A stretch of 64,000 nt of DNA from Myotis daubentonii (GCF_963259705.1 NC_081840.1:6691062-6755061), one strand, 5' to 3'; positions 1 to 12,640 are shown, numbered from the stretch's first letter. Translations and numbers: made by a program. The notes: generated by a model from the letters alone, not told the origin.

Positions 1-74
1 TGATGACCCAAATCTCATCATCAAACTCCTCCAAAACCAAAGTCAGCTGAACTCTCCCCAAAACCCTCTAATCT

Positions 75-235
75 ACAGCCCGGGGGCCCAATCCAACCTG
101 CCACCTGGTGTTGCTAATAAAGTTTTATTGGCACATAGCCACACCCACTCCTTTACATACTGTCTACGGCCGCTTTTGCAACACAACAGTGCAGTTGCAC
201 TGATGGTTGTGACAGTGCTGTAGTCTAAAAGGCCG
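75..235 (-). mobile_element. Old Charlie-type hAT MITE fragment
   Basis: The block carries the hallmark aataaagttttattggcaca and the GC-rich end gcccgggggcccaatcc of a widespread mammalian non-autonomous hAT. A second copy lies in the opposite orientation at 21308-21486. It is diverged and its ends are blurred where it meets the LTR that follows. The superfamily call comes from remembered consensus similarity; the exact subfamily is not assigned. Confidence 0.6.
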
Positions 236-492
236 TGTCCCCCCATATTCATATGTGGAGATCCTAACGCCCATGCATGACACTGTCAGGGGGTGGGGCC
301 TTTGGAAGGTGATGAGGGCATGAGGCCAGAGGCCTCCTGATAGAATTAGTGCCCTTTAAAGGAGACCCCTGAGCACCCTGGTCCCTCTGCCCCGTGAGGA
401 TACGGACTCACTATGACCCAGGAGGTGGGCCCCACCAGACGCCGAATCCGCCAGCACCATGATCTCAGATTCCAGCCGCCAGAACAGTGAGG
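236..492 (+). mobile_element. MaLR (MLT1-type) solo LTR fragment
   Basis: It shows the MaLR LTR order: attcatatg, ggggcctttggaaggtgat, a cctgatagaattagtgccc block, then gatctcagattccagccgcc and agaacagtga. The 13447-13753 repeat is the same type in the same orientation. This is an ancient non-coding retroviral-type LTR with no internal genes. Confidence 0.7.
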
Positions 493-1736
493 AGTGCCAT
501 TGTTTCTAAGACCCCCATCTGGAGTGTTCTGTCACAGCCGCCCAAATGGACTAAGGCGGAGACCCAGAGCAGGACATTTCCCCTCCATCTGGGCCCGACG
601 GAGAAAGTGTGTGGGCGCTGCTCACAGGGACACAGGGCAGGTGCAGAGCTGCGCACCCCACACCACGTGGCCTCTGACAGGGGTCAGGTGCTCGCTGGTC
701 CCCGACACGGCTGGGAGCTGCGTCCTCCCCTCCCCTCTGCAGCCCACCTGAGCTGCAGGCGGGACCTGACTCTGTGGCCAGGCATGTTTGCAGGAGCGGA
801 GCTGGTTGTGGGGCAGCAGAAACCTCCCCTGGACGGTTTGCACGTGGCCCTAGAATATCAGACCGCGGTCTCACACGTTCCACCCACATATTCAGCTCCT
901 TCAAATGACAGTGATGCAACCTTCCACGCAGGTGCTGTTCTGTGCTTATAAGGTGGCTCCACACCCCTGTCACACCTAGTTCTCTGGACAATCTCGTGAC
1001 CATGCACTGTTGCTCAGCCCCCACCTGCCGGAAAGTGAAGAAAACCCAGGAAACAAATGTCCCAGCAGTCACCCCCGCGTGCCATCACCTGGGAGAGGCA
1101 CCCAAGATAGGCAGGAGGCTCCGGTTGGGCACAGAGACCCGCGACTCCTACCCGCACCCCTGACCCCAGAAGCTCTTCTGAGGACAGAAATGGATGCTGA
1201 CCATTCTCACAGAGGCCGTGCCGTGGGCCTCCCGGGAGGCAGGAGGCATGCTCCGCAATCTGGCAACAGAGAAGTCCGACCTCAGAGTAAAGTCCCTGCA
1301 CGTTACACAGGGGCCCGGAGAGGGGAAGCCCTGTCACTGTCCAGGGCAGGGGACGGCCATAAAGTGTGACCAGATGTCTCATTTGGGAGGTACTTACAGT
1401 AAATAATGATTTGTTGTTCATCTAAAAGGCAGTCTCAACTGGGCAGCCTGCGTTATGTCGGGCAACCCCACCAGGGCCCTGGGCTGAGTTGGAGTAGCAA
1501 TGCGGTGCAGTGGCAGGGAGACCGTGCCCTACGTGGGGTTAAGAGGGCTGTGGGGCAGGGAACGCAGCCTCCGGCCCAGGGCCCCTTGCTATGCCCTCAC
1601 TCCTCACATTGACCACAGGAAATCTGATGAGGAGGGACATGTAGCTTCAAACTACAGCTCAGAGGAAAAGATACACTGGGCCCGGGAAGCCGAGAAATGA
1701 CATTTTCACACAGAATCTATCACACAAATAGGAAGG
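493..1736. other. Unique sequence, no supported feature
   Basis: This is moderately GC-rich single-copy DNA. Several frames stay open for 100-170 codons on both strands, but they overlap one another, have no recognisable domain and no convincing splice context. I see no tRNA, repeat or promoter structure. Confidence 0.6.
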
Positions 1737-2730
1737 CTAGGCTGAGCTGCCCCTGTCATATATGGTGATAAGAATACAAGAATGGCAAGGCAATGAATGC
1801 AGAGGTACTAACAAAAAAAGGGAGGGAGGGAGAGAAGGAGGGAGGGAGGGAGGGAGGGAGGGAGGGAGGGAGAGAGGGAGGGAGGGAGGGTAGTAAGGAA
1901 GGGAAATAACAGGGAGGGAGAAAATGTGGGACATAGTTGAAGAATTAAGTCTGAAAGAAAATATGACAACACAGAACCAGAGTTCCTGTGAGTTTTGTAT
2001 ACAATATTTATATTTAAAAGTGACTGCAATTACACAAAAACCAAACGGTGAGATTATTAAGTAGAGGAATAATATTGCCCAGCTAAGGAACCAACTTGCA
2101 GATCTAACCAATAAATGACGATCAAGGAGAGACTATACTGCTGAAAATCAAAGGAATGGCGTGCAGTTGAGATCTGCGGGAGTCACAGAAAAGGCAAAGG
2201 GAAGAAACCAAGTGAACGTGAGTTAAGAAAAGATAATGAACGGGGAGGGCAAACAGGGTATTCAAACCAAGGGAAGCTGTTTGTTCCTAAAGTAGACAAC
2301 CCAATCGGTGGCACAGAAGAAATTATTCCAAGACAACACAAGACGTTTTCCCTGACATGGAGGAAAAAGTGGATGAGAGAGCCCGCATATGCCAGGAAAA
2401 TGTAATACAGGAAGATTATGATCTATACTCTGGTTGTTACTAAACATCAGTGTTAAAGGACTAATTACTTAAGCACACAACCAGGGCAAAGCAAATAACC
2501 TACAAGCAGAAAGCCCATGGAATCGGTCATGCAATGAGACGACGACAGAGCAAACTCTGAAACAACCCGGAGGGAAACACATCTGGCTCCGCCCAGGGGT
2601 CCTCCGAGAAGCAAGCAAGAGGCAGACATTCTCGAACGCAAAAGAATTCAGGATACTGGAGCCCGGGAACCCTTCCTGAAAGAAATATTGAACAAGAAAT
2701 CCAGGCAGACAAAGGATGAGCCAGAATCAA
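1737..2730 (+). mobile_element. Probable degenerate LINE (L1/HAL1-like) sequence
   Basis: This A-rich, purine-biased stretch with many short lysine/glutamate-rich reading segments resembles a decayed LINE ORF1 or HAL1 body on the plus strand. No intact frame remains. It is interrupted by the GGGA repeat at 1818-1890. The assignment is weak because no motif is diagnostic. Confidence 0.35.
1818..1890. repeat. (GGGA)n simple repeat
   Basis: About 70 bp of almost pure GGGA/GAGG tetranucleotide, with gagagaag interruptions. It is a purine-only tract on the plus strand. A similar tract at 53026-53131 sits in a SINE; no SINE is visible here. Confidence 0.95.
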
Positions 2731-3319
2731 GAACACCAGCCTAGGCGAGGCATGACACAGAGCTGGTGGGCAGTGGTGCCAACCCCTCCACCCAGGAGCC
2801 AAATGAGACGGCGGAGGGCTGTGTATGACACTGGGGACCATGATGGACCCGGGGGTGATGCTCCCCCGAGTCTCCTTCAGGGTCCAGCTGCGAGGGCTGA
2901 GCGGACACTCGCCAGCTGCTCATTCTTTCTGCGTCGGAGCAGAGGTCACGCGCTCCTCGGGGTCTGTCCAGTTCTGCCCAGTGGGGCCTCCTCGGAGGGG
3001 CAGCCTTTACCCTGGAGTCCTCATTGGATCTGCAGAGGGTTTGCCCCACCTGCACCGGAGACGGGCAGGTGTTACTCCCCAGTAAACCTTCTGAACCTCT
3101 ACTTATTTCCTGAAGCACCCCGGCCAGCACACCTAGCGACACAGAAGCAGTGCCTGCGGCACAGACAGGAAGACGGAGAGAGGAGGGCTGGAGCAGGTGA
3201 GCGAGCTTCTCCCAGGGAGGGAGACCCGCAGCAGAAACTTAAGACAGGTGGTTGCAAAACAACCAGTGACTCAACTGCTTAATGATTTTTAAAATCTTTC
3301 TTCTTAATCTCAGTAGGGT
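2731..3319. other. Unique sequence, no supported feature
   Basis: Mixed-composition DNA with a 188-codon open frame that has no family resemblance and is overlapped by frames on both strands. No interspersed repeat is recognisable. Confidence 0.5.
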
Positions 3320-3550
3320 CTTGTGGTATCTCTTGTGGTGACCAAGCGAAGCTAAAGACAGCATAGGGAAGATAGTTAATTACATTGTAATAGCTATGTA
3401 TGGTGCCAGGTGGGTACTGGAAATGTCGGGGGGGGGGGGGGGCGGAGGGGAATGCTTCAAAAATTATATAATTGTCTAACCACTACGCCGTACACCCGAA
3501 GCTAATATAAAATAACATCAAATGTGAACTGTAATTGAAAGATAAAATTT
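3320..3550 (+). mobile_element. LINE-1 3' UTR fragment
   Basis: The order agatagttaattacattgt, tggtgccaggtgggtactgg, gtctaaccactacgccgtac and taatataaaataacatcaaa is the 3' UTR common to many laurasiatherian L1s. A G15 run lies inside it at 3428-3442. The element is cut down to its 3' end, as expected of a truncated retrotransposition product. Confidence 0.75.
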
Positions 3551-3857
3551 TAAAAATCAAGTTCAGCTATCCCAGCAGATTTCTTTTCCTTTTTTAAACT
3601 CAAATAAAATTAAAACGTAATGCTTTTAATCATGCAAAATATGAGTGTGCCTTTATATTTCATTTTGTCTCCCAACATAGTCACCTATTTTTCTATCTAC
3701 TCAGAGAGAGAAATCTGGCATGATGTTCACCGAATGTTAACTCTACTTGTTTCTGGGCAATGGGTTGGTTTCCTACCTACAGTTTTCGTGTATTGCTTTA
3801 GTTTTTATATGTGCATGTAAAACTTGTACAGAAGCAATAACTTTAAAATAATAATAA

Positions 3858-4076
3858 TGGCTGGGTAGCTCAGTTGGTTGAACGTCATCCCATACACCAA
3901 AAGGCTGTGGGTTTAATTCCCAGTCAGCGCACATACCTAGGTTGTGGGTTCAAAGCCCAGCTGGGGCATGTATAGGAGTCAACCATTCCATGTTCCTCTC
4001 TCATATAGATGTTTTTCTCCCCCACCCATTTCCTCTCTCGCTAAACTCAATAAAAACATATCCTTGGGTGAGGATT
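3858..4076 (+). mobile_element. Ves SINE
   Basis: A tRNA-derived SINE: head tggctgggtagctcagttgg, B-box-like gggtttaattccc, a second gggttcaaagcccag motif, a CT-rich stretch and the tail aaaaacatatccttgggtga. It is diverged from the best copies in this window, which points to an older subfamily. Confidence 0.9.
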
Positions 4077-4094
4077 GAAAATATATAATAGTAA

Positions 4095-4215
4095 AGTAAT
4101 CATGACAACAATATGTATAGCTCACATTTCTAAGCACTTTACATGTATAACTCTTTTAGAACTCATAAGCAGGCGAATTGTTATTATTATATCTATTTTA
4201 AAAATGAGAGAACTA
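4095..4215 (+). mobile_element. MIR fragment
   Basis: The core matches the MIR 3' half: acatttctaagcactttaca, then attgttattattatatct and tttaaaaatgagagaac. It is an ancient mammalian SINE remnant, non-functional as a gene. Confidence 0.55.
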
Positions 4216-4289
4216 CTTACAGGTAATTTCAAAAGTATCCAAATAAAATATCATTCAAATAATAAAGTTAGCAAGGTGCTGGCTATAAG

Positions 4290-5790
4290 CAAATATAAAT
4301 TGCATTACTATGCACCATCAGCAAACACTTGGAGTCAACTCGCAAGAAGAAAGACAGTTTTTATAATAGCAGCCAAAATCAAAAGATATCCAGAAATGCA
4401 TCTCATTAGACATAGGTGAGCTCTGTATGCGTTAAACCCGGTGGAAGCCTGGAGTTACTGGACTCTGTTAAAATATATTGAAGAGCGTCCAGTAAGTGGA
4501 GATGTCTCATGTTCATGGGTAGGAACCCTCAACATCATGGAGATGTCACTTTTTCCCGAAAGGAAGGTCAATCCCAATCAAAATTTCAGCTGGGCTGCCC
4601 TGGCCGGTGTGGCTCAGCTGGTAGGAGCATCATCCTTATATACCAAAAGATTGTGGGTTTAATTCCCAGGCAGGGCACATACCCAGGTTGCAGGTTCAAG
4701 CCCGATTCGGGTATGTACAGAGGCAACAGATTGGTGTTTCTCTTTCACCCTTATGTTTCTCTCTCTCTCTCTTCTTCTCTCTCTCTCTCTAAAAATCAAT
4801 AGAAACATAACCGCAGGTAAGGATTGGAAAAATAACTGCAACTGAGTTTTTCATGGAGTTGACAAACTCATTCTAAAATGTTGATGGAAAAGTGAAGGGT
4901 CAAGACTAGATAAGGCACTCTTTAAGAATAAGTTAAAAATGTACCCTAATATGAAGGCTTATTCACAAAATAAGAGCAAGTAAGACAGTGGAATTTGGGC
5001 GCAGAGATCAACAAAAATGATCATTGGACTAGAATAGGGGCCTCTAAATAGATCCATCCGTCATATAGTATATGGATCTTCACTATATGACAGAGGCTGC
5101 TCTGTAGTTCAGTGGAGAGAGGAGAAACTATGTAGTAAATGCTGCTGGGACCAATGGCTACTCAGATGGGGGAAAATGAAATTACATCTCCACCTCAGAC
5201 CATTAACAATAGTCAACTCTACATAATTAAAGACTTAAATGTGAAAAACAAAACAATAAAAGATAATGTTTTATCTCAGTGTAAAAAATTATTAAGATAA
5301 AAAGTATTAAATATAAAATAAAATAAAAGATTAATAAATTTTAGGTTATTACAATTAATTACATGGTCATCAAAAGTCCCCAGGAAACAGTGTGTGTGGA
5401 GTGGGGGGGGGCCACAAACTGGGGTATAATGTTTGAAACACATATAGAAGACAAAGAATTAGTACCCAAAACACATAAGGAATTTTTTCAAGTCAAAAGA
5501 AAAAAACCCAAACTCCAATTTAAACATGAGTAAAACACATAAATGGGCATTTTCCAAAAGCATAAATTCCAATACATTTATGAAAAGGCATTTCTACTTG
5601 GGCATAAGCACACGGGGGAGAATTTTTTAAAGTAAGGGTACAAGAAATTGGTTTAGGGTCCTGGTTACCTCTGGGAGATGTGGGGAGCGCATAGGTAGAT
5701 GCAAGTGTTTGGTTCATGGGTTATCATTCTTCTAAATATATGCTATATATAGTCTTTTGTATAACAGTGTGTTTCTAAAGATAATAAAGA
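4290..5790 (+). mobile_element. LINE-1 relic, 3' half of ORF2 and 3' UTR
   Basis: The decayed L1 body reads on the plus strand: ttttataatagcagccaaaa, then aatcccaatcaaaatttcag, then gacaaactcattctaaaatg, then 3' sequence. A Ves SINE interrupts it at 4595-4832, and the L1 text resumes beyond the SINE. Stops and indels in every frame make it a dead copy. Confidence 0.75.
4595..4832 (+). mobile_element. Ves SINE nested in LINE-1
   Basis: Head gccctggccggtgtggctca, B-box-like gggtttaattccc and a long CT microsatellite before the tail ctaaaaatcaatagaaacat. It lies inside the L1 relic and is therefore younger than it. Confidence 0.93.
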
Positions 5791-7039
5791 AAAAGACCAA
5801 TTCATAAGAAGCCAAGGCACAGAGAGGTAAGAGGAGGTGGCTCAGGGATTCACGGATCTTCCCTCCTGCTCTGTCCTGTCCCCTCCACATTGCCTCGCAC
5901 CCCTAATGAGCTCCCTAAAGGAGAAAGCACCGTGGAGGAAAAAGAAAGATGGAATTATATCAATGCCAAATGCCTTCTAAATTACTCGTAATGGGTCAAA
6001 ATCGCAGAAGTAAAAGAGGAAAATGAACAGAGAAAATAAAAGTGACTGTGGCTACAGCCCCTGAAAGACGGCCACAGACGTCCCACTGCCTTTGATGGGT
6101 AAAAAGTGCACACCTGGAGGTAACCACGCTTCCATTTCGTAAGGAAAGTCTTAGATCCTCTACGTGTTTGTCACCAACCCCTGAAGCGTCCTTCCGGAGA
6201 ACACCGTGTGTGTCCCCGCCGTAAACAGGATGACACGTCGAACACCCTATCCAAGATTTCCAGGAGAAACGCCGAAGGACTGCCTCAGACCCCACCACGC
6301 CCTGTGCCCCTGCCTTCATTCCACGTGAGCCCCCATATCTAGGATGGAATCCAGCATCCACTGAATGCCTTCATTTTAACAACACTTCTCCTCGCCTTCA
6401 ACGTCAGCGCTCTTCTGATTCCACTACATGAAAGACACAGATAAGCATAAAAGAAAAAGGAGTACAAAGCCCACATAATCGCAACTCATAAAACTGAAGG
6501 CTCTATGCCCTGGTGCACTCCTTGCCAGTTGTTTTTTCTGTGGATGTGTATCTGTGTGTTTATATCTGTGTGGTTTTTCTACTTAACTGAGATCTTATTG
6601 CATACACAGTCCCTAAGTACTTTTGGGCCGATTCAAGGAAACACCGGCCCGGCCTTGCATTTTAGAGATAACGCTTTGCCTTTCTTCTCTCGGCCGAGGG
6701 AGACACCAGGCATGTGTTACGCTTGGGTCGGGGCAATGACTTCACGGAGGTTCTAGGAACCGTCCTTGTGTCTTGAACTTTATCTCCATTCTTCAGATGA
6801 GAGACTGTCTCGAGTCAAGCACAAAGCAGATGGGCCCTCCCAGGACTTGGTCACTGGCATGTCAGGGGGAATGACAACAATGACCAGAATAACAATTTGC
6901 ATCTGTATAGTGAGCGGTTTAAGCTATGCGGACCATTTTCATGTAAAAATGTATCTGTTCTCCGCGTGGAAAAGGGGAGGCAAAGCGGTATAGATGTTAT
7001 CTATCAGCCTCTTGAGTCGGACCGCTAGAAACCCAATCC
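5791..7039. other. Mostly unique sequence with possible MIR remnants
   Basis: Single-copy DNA with no supported gene. Weak MIR-like text, such as ttcttcagatgagagactg near 6793, may mark a degenerate ancient SINE on the minus strand. Confidence 0.45.
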
Positions 7040-7216
7040 CCATCTTGAAATTCTGTAAGCCTGAGTTTTCTCATCCATAAATTTGGGATAATAAAAGGAC
7101 CTGACTCATCTGGTTTGAGATGATAATGAAAAGACTCAATGCAGGGAAAGCACTACCCATAGTTCCCGACATGTAATGAGCACCGACATATAATCACTAC
7201 GATTGGCGTTGGGGGC
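7040..7216 (+). mobile_element. MIR SINE remnant
   Basis: The text cctgagttttctcatccata, then ttgggataataaaaggacct, then acatgtaatgagcaccgaca follows the MIR plus-strand order (cctcagtttcctcatctgt, tgggataataat, agcgctcaataaa). It is diverged, as expected of a mammal-wide SINE. Confidence 0.7.
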
Positions 7217-7221
7217 AATGG

Positions 7222-7245
7222 CGATGATGATGATGATGATGATGA
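7222..7245. repeat. (GAT)8 microsatellite
   Basis: About eight uninterrupted GAT trinucleotides directly downstream of the MIR. Confidence 0.95.
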
Positions 7246-7483
7246 GAGTGACAATGACAACATAAGAAATATATTTAATCTGCTTTGGCATCAAAGGTAT
7301 CATTCATATTCAATAAAGTGGACTCATTCTAGGCCTCCAGATGAGTTTGGACAAACATATACACTCAAGTAACCAGGTAGAGAACATTTCCACAATTCCC
7401 ATAAGTCCCCTTAGACCCACTTGCAGCCAATTGCTGTCCTCCCCTTGCAATGGCAGCCCAGGCAACAGTGGGACCTTAGACCT

Positions 7484-7485
<2 letters not shown>

Positions 7486-7527
<42 letters not shown>
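7486..7527. repeat. (GT)21 microsatellite
   Basis: A perfect alternating GT tract of about 42 bp, with Z-DNA-forming potential and likely length polymorphism. Confidence 0.97.
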
Positions 7528-7530
<3 letters not shown>

Positions 7531-7689
7531 AGAGGTTCATACAAAGGATTCACTTTATCCTTATTGTTGGCGTACTCACTATAAGTCATTGTTATACTAT
7601 GGCTGCTCAAGCGTCTGAGGTGTACATCTTTTTCACATCATATTATTATCTTCAAGGGATAGTATACAACGTCATGTAAAAGAACCTTT

Positions 7690-9540
7690 TTTCCATGTCT
7701 CCCCGTCCAATCTTTATGCTATTGCTTCATACCTTTCACTTACACGTCATAAACCCCAAAGTCCATTGCAACCTTTGTTCAAACAGACAGCTATCTTTTA
7801 AAGAGATGGGAATAAGAAAACATCTTCTCTATTTGCCCATGTGGTTACTATTTCTGATGTTCTTTGTTCCTTTGTGCTGATCCCTGTTTCATCTGGTATC
7901 ATTTTCCTTCTTCCTGACAGACTTAATCTCTAACTTTCCCGCAGCGCTGATGATCAATTCTTTTGGATCCTGTGGGTCTCACATCCCCTGCACATTTCAA
8001 AAGTAATTCCTCTGGGTATAGAGTGCCAGGCTGAGAGCACCTTCCTTCCACACTTTGAAGATGCTGTTCTTCTCACATCATCTTCAGTGAGAAATCTGCT
8101 GTCGTCCTTTTCATTTTTCTTCCATGTACAATGTGTTTTTTTTTCCTCTGATTCCATATAATACTTTCTTTTTATTGGTTTTTGACCAACTTGGTTATTA
8201 TGTACATTAATGTAGTTTTTATCACATCTCTGTGTCTGGGGTTCTCTGAGCTCCTCAGAGCTGTAGATAGATAGTTTTCACAAATTTGGGGAAATTTGGG
8301 GCCATATTTTCTTGACACACCTTTCCTGTTTCCCTCCTTCCCCCATTCGATTTCATTTATGTCAGAGCTTTCAATTTCACTCTGTCAGGCCTCTGTGGTT
8401 TTCTCAGAGGTCACTAATACTCTATTCTTCCCTTTTTTGATTTTTTTTTTCTCTGTGTGTTTCATTGTGGGTAGTTTCTATTGCTATGTCTTCAAATTCT
8501 GTAAGCTTTCCTTCTACAGTGTCTAATCCCCTGTTAATGCACTGCAGTGTGTTTCTCCTCTCACACATTGTAGTGTTCATCTCTATAAATTTAATTTAGG
8601 CCACTTTTATATTTTCCAGGTCTCTACCTAACTTGTTAATATACAGAATACAGTTATAATAACCACTCCAGTGTGTCCTTGTCTGCTACATCTAACACCT
8701 GTGTCGGTCTGCGTCCATTTTGATCCACTGATTGATTGTTCTCCTCATCTTGGGTCATATTTTCCTGCTCTTTGCATGTCTGGTCACCTGTGGTTGGATA
8801 CCAGACATTGTGAGTTTTACCTTGTTGAGTGCTGGATTTTAAAAAATATTTTCTAAATATTCTTGAGCTGTGTTGGGATCATTGAGAATTACATGAAGTT
8901 ATTTGGGGAAAGTCAATGCTTTCGGGTCTTGTTTTTATTATTTATTAGGTGGGTCTGGAGCAGAGCTCACCCTAATAATCCCCCACTACGGAGGCAAGAC
9001 CTTGCTGAGGATTCTACCAACACCGCATGAGGTCTGAGTTTTCCAGTCTGGCTGGTGGGAACACACATTGCTCCTGGTCCTGTATGCCTGCTTTCTCCAC
9101 GTGCTTTTCCCCAACTTCAGGAAATTTCCTCACGTGTGTGCTGCTCTCGCTCTGCCGAGTCCCCCAGGAGGAATGTCTGCAGCCCTTTGGATTTGCTCCT
9201 CATAGTCTCTGCCCTCCCAGGCTCTGCCCTGCAAACTTCAGCCACCGTGGTCTCCCCAGACTCTCAGCTCCTGGTCCTCAGCCCAGCATCAGCCAGGCTC
9301 TCCAGGTCCCTTCCTTGTGCTGCAGCCCAGAAACCTTGTCAAAGCAGTAAGCAAGCTGTAGCAATCCTAGCGTCACTCAGCCTCCTCCCATTTCTGAGGG
9401 ATTGATTGCTTTGTTGTTTAATAGCCAGTGCCTTGAACACTGTTGTAGTGTATCTCATGTCTGGCTTTTATCTTTTAGTGTTTTGGTTGTTTCAGGCATG
9501 AGGATAAATCTAGTCCCCGGGATTCCATCCTGTAAGGCAG
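7690..9540 (-). mobile_element. Antisense HAL1/L1M-type LINE relic
   Basis: The T-rich text follows the antisense of old L1M/HAL1 elements: gagaaatctgctgtcgtcct, tttgatccactgattgattg, tgggtcatattttcctgctc and gataccagacattgtgagtt. The related antisense segment at 46740-47040 shares the tttatgct...cttttaaagaga part. No frame is intact on the minus strand. Confidence 0.7.
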
Positions 9541-9748
9541 ACGTATCAAAAGAAATATTTGCATCCATTTGAGGGATTAAAGGTATCATTTACATACAAC
9601 AAAATAAGCCCCTTTTTAAATTTCCTGATAAGTTTTCCCAACATTAATGGGATTTGTCTCCACAGTATCTATTTTTAAGTTCTTTATATTCTAGATACAG
9701 GACTTTGTAACATCTGTATGACAAATATGTTCTCCCATTCTTCATTTT

Positions 9749-9764
9749 GCCCTTTCATTTTCTT
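9749..9764 (+). repeat. Target-site duplication (left) of the L1 insertion
   Basis: The 16-bp sequence gccctttcattttctt recurs exactly at 10162-10177, immediately beyond the inserted L1 tail fragment. Confidence 0.9.
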
Positions 9765-10161
9765 TTCTTTTTTTTTTTTATTATTAGTTAAGGTATTACA
9801 AATGTGTCCTCATCCCCCCCATTAACCCCCAACCTCCCCCACACACACAAACTCATGCTCCCATCCCCCTGTTGTCCATGTCCATTGGTTTGGCTTATAT
9901 ACATGTATACAAGTCCTTCTGTTGATCTCTTCCCCTTACCCCCGCCCTCCCCTACTTTCCTTCTGGGGATTGATAGCCTGATCGCTGTTTCTCAGTCTTT
10001 GGGTCTGTCCCTTTTCATCAGTCTATGTTGTTCTCTATAATCCACAAATGAGTGAGATCATGTGGTATTTATCTTTCTCTGACTGGCTTATTTCACTTAG
10101 CATAATGCTCTCCAGTTCCATCCATGCTGTTGCAAAAGGCAAGAGTTCCTTTTTTTTTACC
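9765..10161 (-). mobile_element. 5'-truncated LINE-1 insertion with TSD
   Basis: A poly-T run at the left edge is the poly-A tail of a minus-strand L1. The body contains the L1 3'-end text gagtgagatcatgtggtatt, cacttagcataatgctctcc and gttccatccatgctgttgca. It interrupts an older L1 of the same orientation and is bounded by an exact 16-bp duplication, the signature of target-primed reverse transcription. Confidence 0.9.
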
Positions 10162-10177
10162 GCCCTTTCATTTTCTT
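10162..10177 (+). repeat. Target-site duplication (right) of the L1 insertion
   Basis: Exact second copy of gccctttcattttctt (left copy at 9749-9764). Confidence 0.9.
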
Positions 10178-12640
10178 AACTGTATATTCTGAAAAGCAAG
10201 TTTATGCTTTCGGTGAGTTCAAAATTAATTTTTATAATTTTTAAATTTGTGCATACATGTCCCATTTAAGAATCTCTGCCAGCTACTCCAAGGTCACAGG
10301 ATTTTCCCACTGTTTTCTTCCAGGACCTTTATTCTTTCAGAATTGAGGTATCGGTCTATGCCCCACTTGGAGTTAACTTGCTGTGTATGACATGAGACAA
10401 GAGTAAGTTTATATTTTTCCCTATGCATATCTGGTTGTTTCAGCACCATTCGTTGAAAAGATTTTCCTTTCCCCATTCATATTTGATGCTTTCATTAGAA
10501 CTCAATCGAATACATATGCCTAGTCAATTTCCAAACTCTCTGTTCTGTTTCATTGATCTACATGTCTGTCCTTAAACCAATACTACACTATCCTGATTCC
10601 TGTCTTGAAATGAGGCAGTTCAAGCCCTCCAACACTGTTATTCTTATTTAAAAGGCCCTAGCAATTCTAGATCCTTTGTGCCTCCATATGAGTTTAACTC
10701 GGCTGAAATTCTCTACTAGAAAACTCCACACAACATACACACTGGGGGGTTTAACAATAAATTAATCTGGTGATACTAGACATCTGAACATTACTGAGTT
10801 TCCTAGTCCAGAAACATGGTATATCTCTTCATGTATTAAGTCTACTTTAATTTTGCTCAGAAATGTATTATAATTTTTAGTGTTCAGATCTTTGCATTTG
10901 TTGGATTTATCCTTGATTATTTCAAGTTTTGCTTATGCTACTCTAAATTAGTTACCATGACAGAGTAATATTAGAGGAATTCTAAAATCCTAAGCTCACT
11001 TATTAATTCTAGTAACTTAAAAATGGGTTCTTTAGGATTTTCTTCTTACACGTAAATCACCTGTGAATAAATATGGTTTTATTACATCTTTTTTTTTTTA
11101 CCTGCATGCCTTTCATTTCTTTTTACTGCCCTTATTGCATTGGCAATAACATGTTGAATAAAAGTAATGAGAGTGGGCAGCTTAGCCATGTTCCTCATTT
11201 ACAGAGAAAAGCATTATCTTTGGCCATTAAGTATGATGTTAGCTGCAGGATTTTCAGAGAAATTCTTTTGCAGACTAAGGAATTCCCTTCTTTTCATGGT
11301 TTACTGAGAGGTTGTTTTTATTATCATGCATTAGTATTGGAGTTTGTCAAATACTTTCTCTGAAACTATTGAGATCACCAAATAAGGTTTTTCTCTTTGT
11401 TCAGTGAATACACTAAATTACATTACTTTTTAAAAATATTAAGGCAGCCTTACATTTCTGGGTTAAACCCACTTGATCACAATACATTATTCCTTTACCA
11501 TATTACCAGATTTTATTTCATCATATTTTGTTAAGGATTTTCACTTCCCAGTTCAGGAGGGATACTGGCCTGTAGCTTTCCTACAAAGACATCATCTGGG
11601 CTTGGTGTTGGGCTAACACTGGTCTTATAAAAGGAGTTGAAGCATTTTTCCACCCTCCTCTATTTTTCTGAAAAAGTTTGTATAGGTTTGATATTAATTA
11701 CTACTTAAAGATTTGCTACAATTCATCCAACTCAGAATTATTGTGGGAAAGTGAGTTACTAAAAATTCATTTAATGTAACAGACAGAGAGCTATTTTGTT
11801 TTATTTTCTCTTAAATCAATTTTGGTTGTTTTCATCTCTCAAGAAATATGTCCATTTCATCGAGGTTGTAGAATATACAACCTAAAGTTGCTCACTGTAT
11901 GGGCTTATATGCTTTTACTGTCTGTAGGATTTGTAGCAATTTCTCCTCTTTAACTCCTACTATTAATAATTTGTATCTTTTATCTTCTTTATTAGCCTTG
12001 CTAAACCTTCATTAATCAATCTGTTCAAAGAACTAGCTTTTGGATTTTTGTGATTCTCACTTCGTTTATTTCCGCTGTTACTCTTCTTATTTTCTTCTTT
12101 CTACTTACTTTGGCTTCAGTTTGTCCTCTGTGCTTTTGCTGCCGTAAATTTTACTCCTGCAAATGTAATAAACCCCATAATTCTTTGTTGTTTATTTGTT
12201 TCAGACAGTTAATTATCTGTAAAGAAATTTGAAAGCAAGAAAAAATTTATATCACCTCACATGTTTACTGTCCCCATCATTCTTCATTATTGTGTACGGA
12301 CCCAAGTTTCCATCCGGACCCTCTTCCTTCTGCTTGAAGAACTTCCTTCAACATTTGTTGTAAGAGCAGGTCTGCTTGCCACAGATTCATACAGGTTTTG
12401 TTTGTCTGTAAAAGTGCCTATTGCAACTTAATTTTTGAGATATATTTTCTCTGGTTATGCAATTCTGGCTGGAGAGGGTGTTTGTATTTGTTTCAGCACT
12501 TTAAAATGTCATTCCATTGCCTCCAACTTGCATAATTTCTGGTAAGAAGTCTTCGTAATTGTTATCTTGTTCCTTTACAGATAAAGTGTCTTCATTCTTT
12601 GGCTGCTTTCACGTAACATAACACATGTCTAAGCATAAGC

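Larger units (their letters stand above)
9541..12640 (-). mobile_element. Antisense LINE-1 relic (ORF2 and upstream)
   Basis: Read on the minus strand this is an L1 in 3'-to-5' order. The ORF2 end (aagttctttatattctagat) comes first, then attgcattggcaataacatg and tgaataaaagtaatgagagt, and near 12000 the fingerprint aagaactagcttttggattt. Frameshifts and stops are everywhere. It contains a younger L1 insertion at 9765-10161. Confidence 0.75.

Noticed and set aside
2716..3282. 188-codon plus-strand open frame
   Set aside because: No recognisable domain, overlapped by frames on the other strand, and adjacent to degenerate LINE text.
7310..7618. Poly-valine/cysteine and histidine/threonine frames over the GT tract
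   Set aside because: These are translations of a microsatellite.
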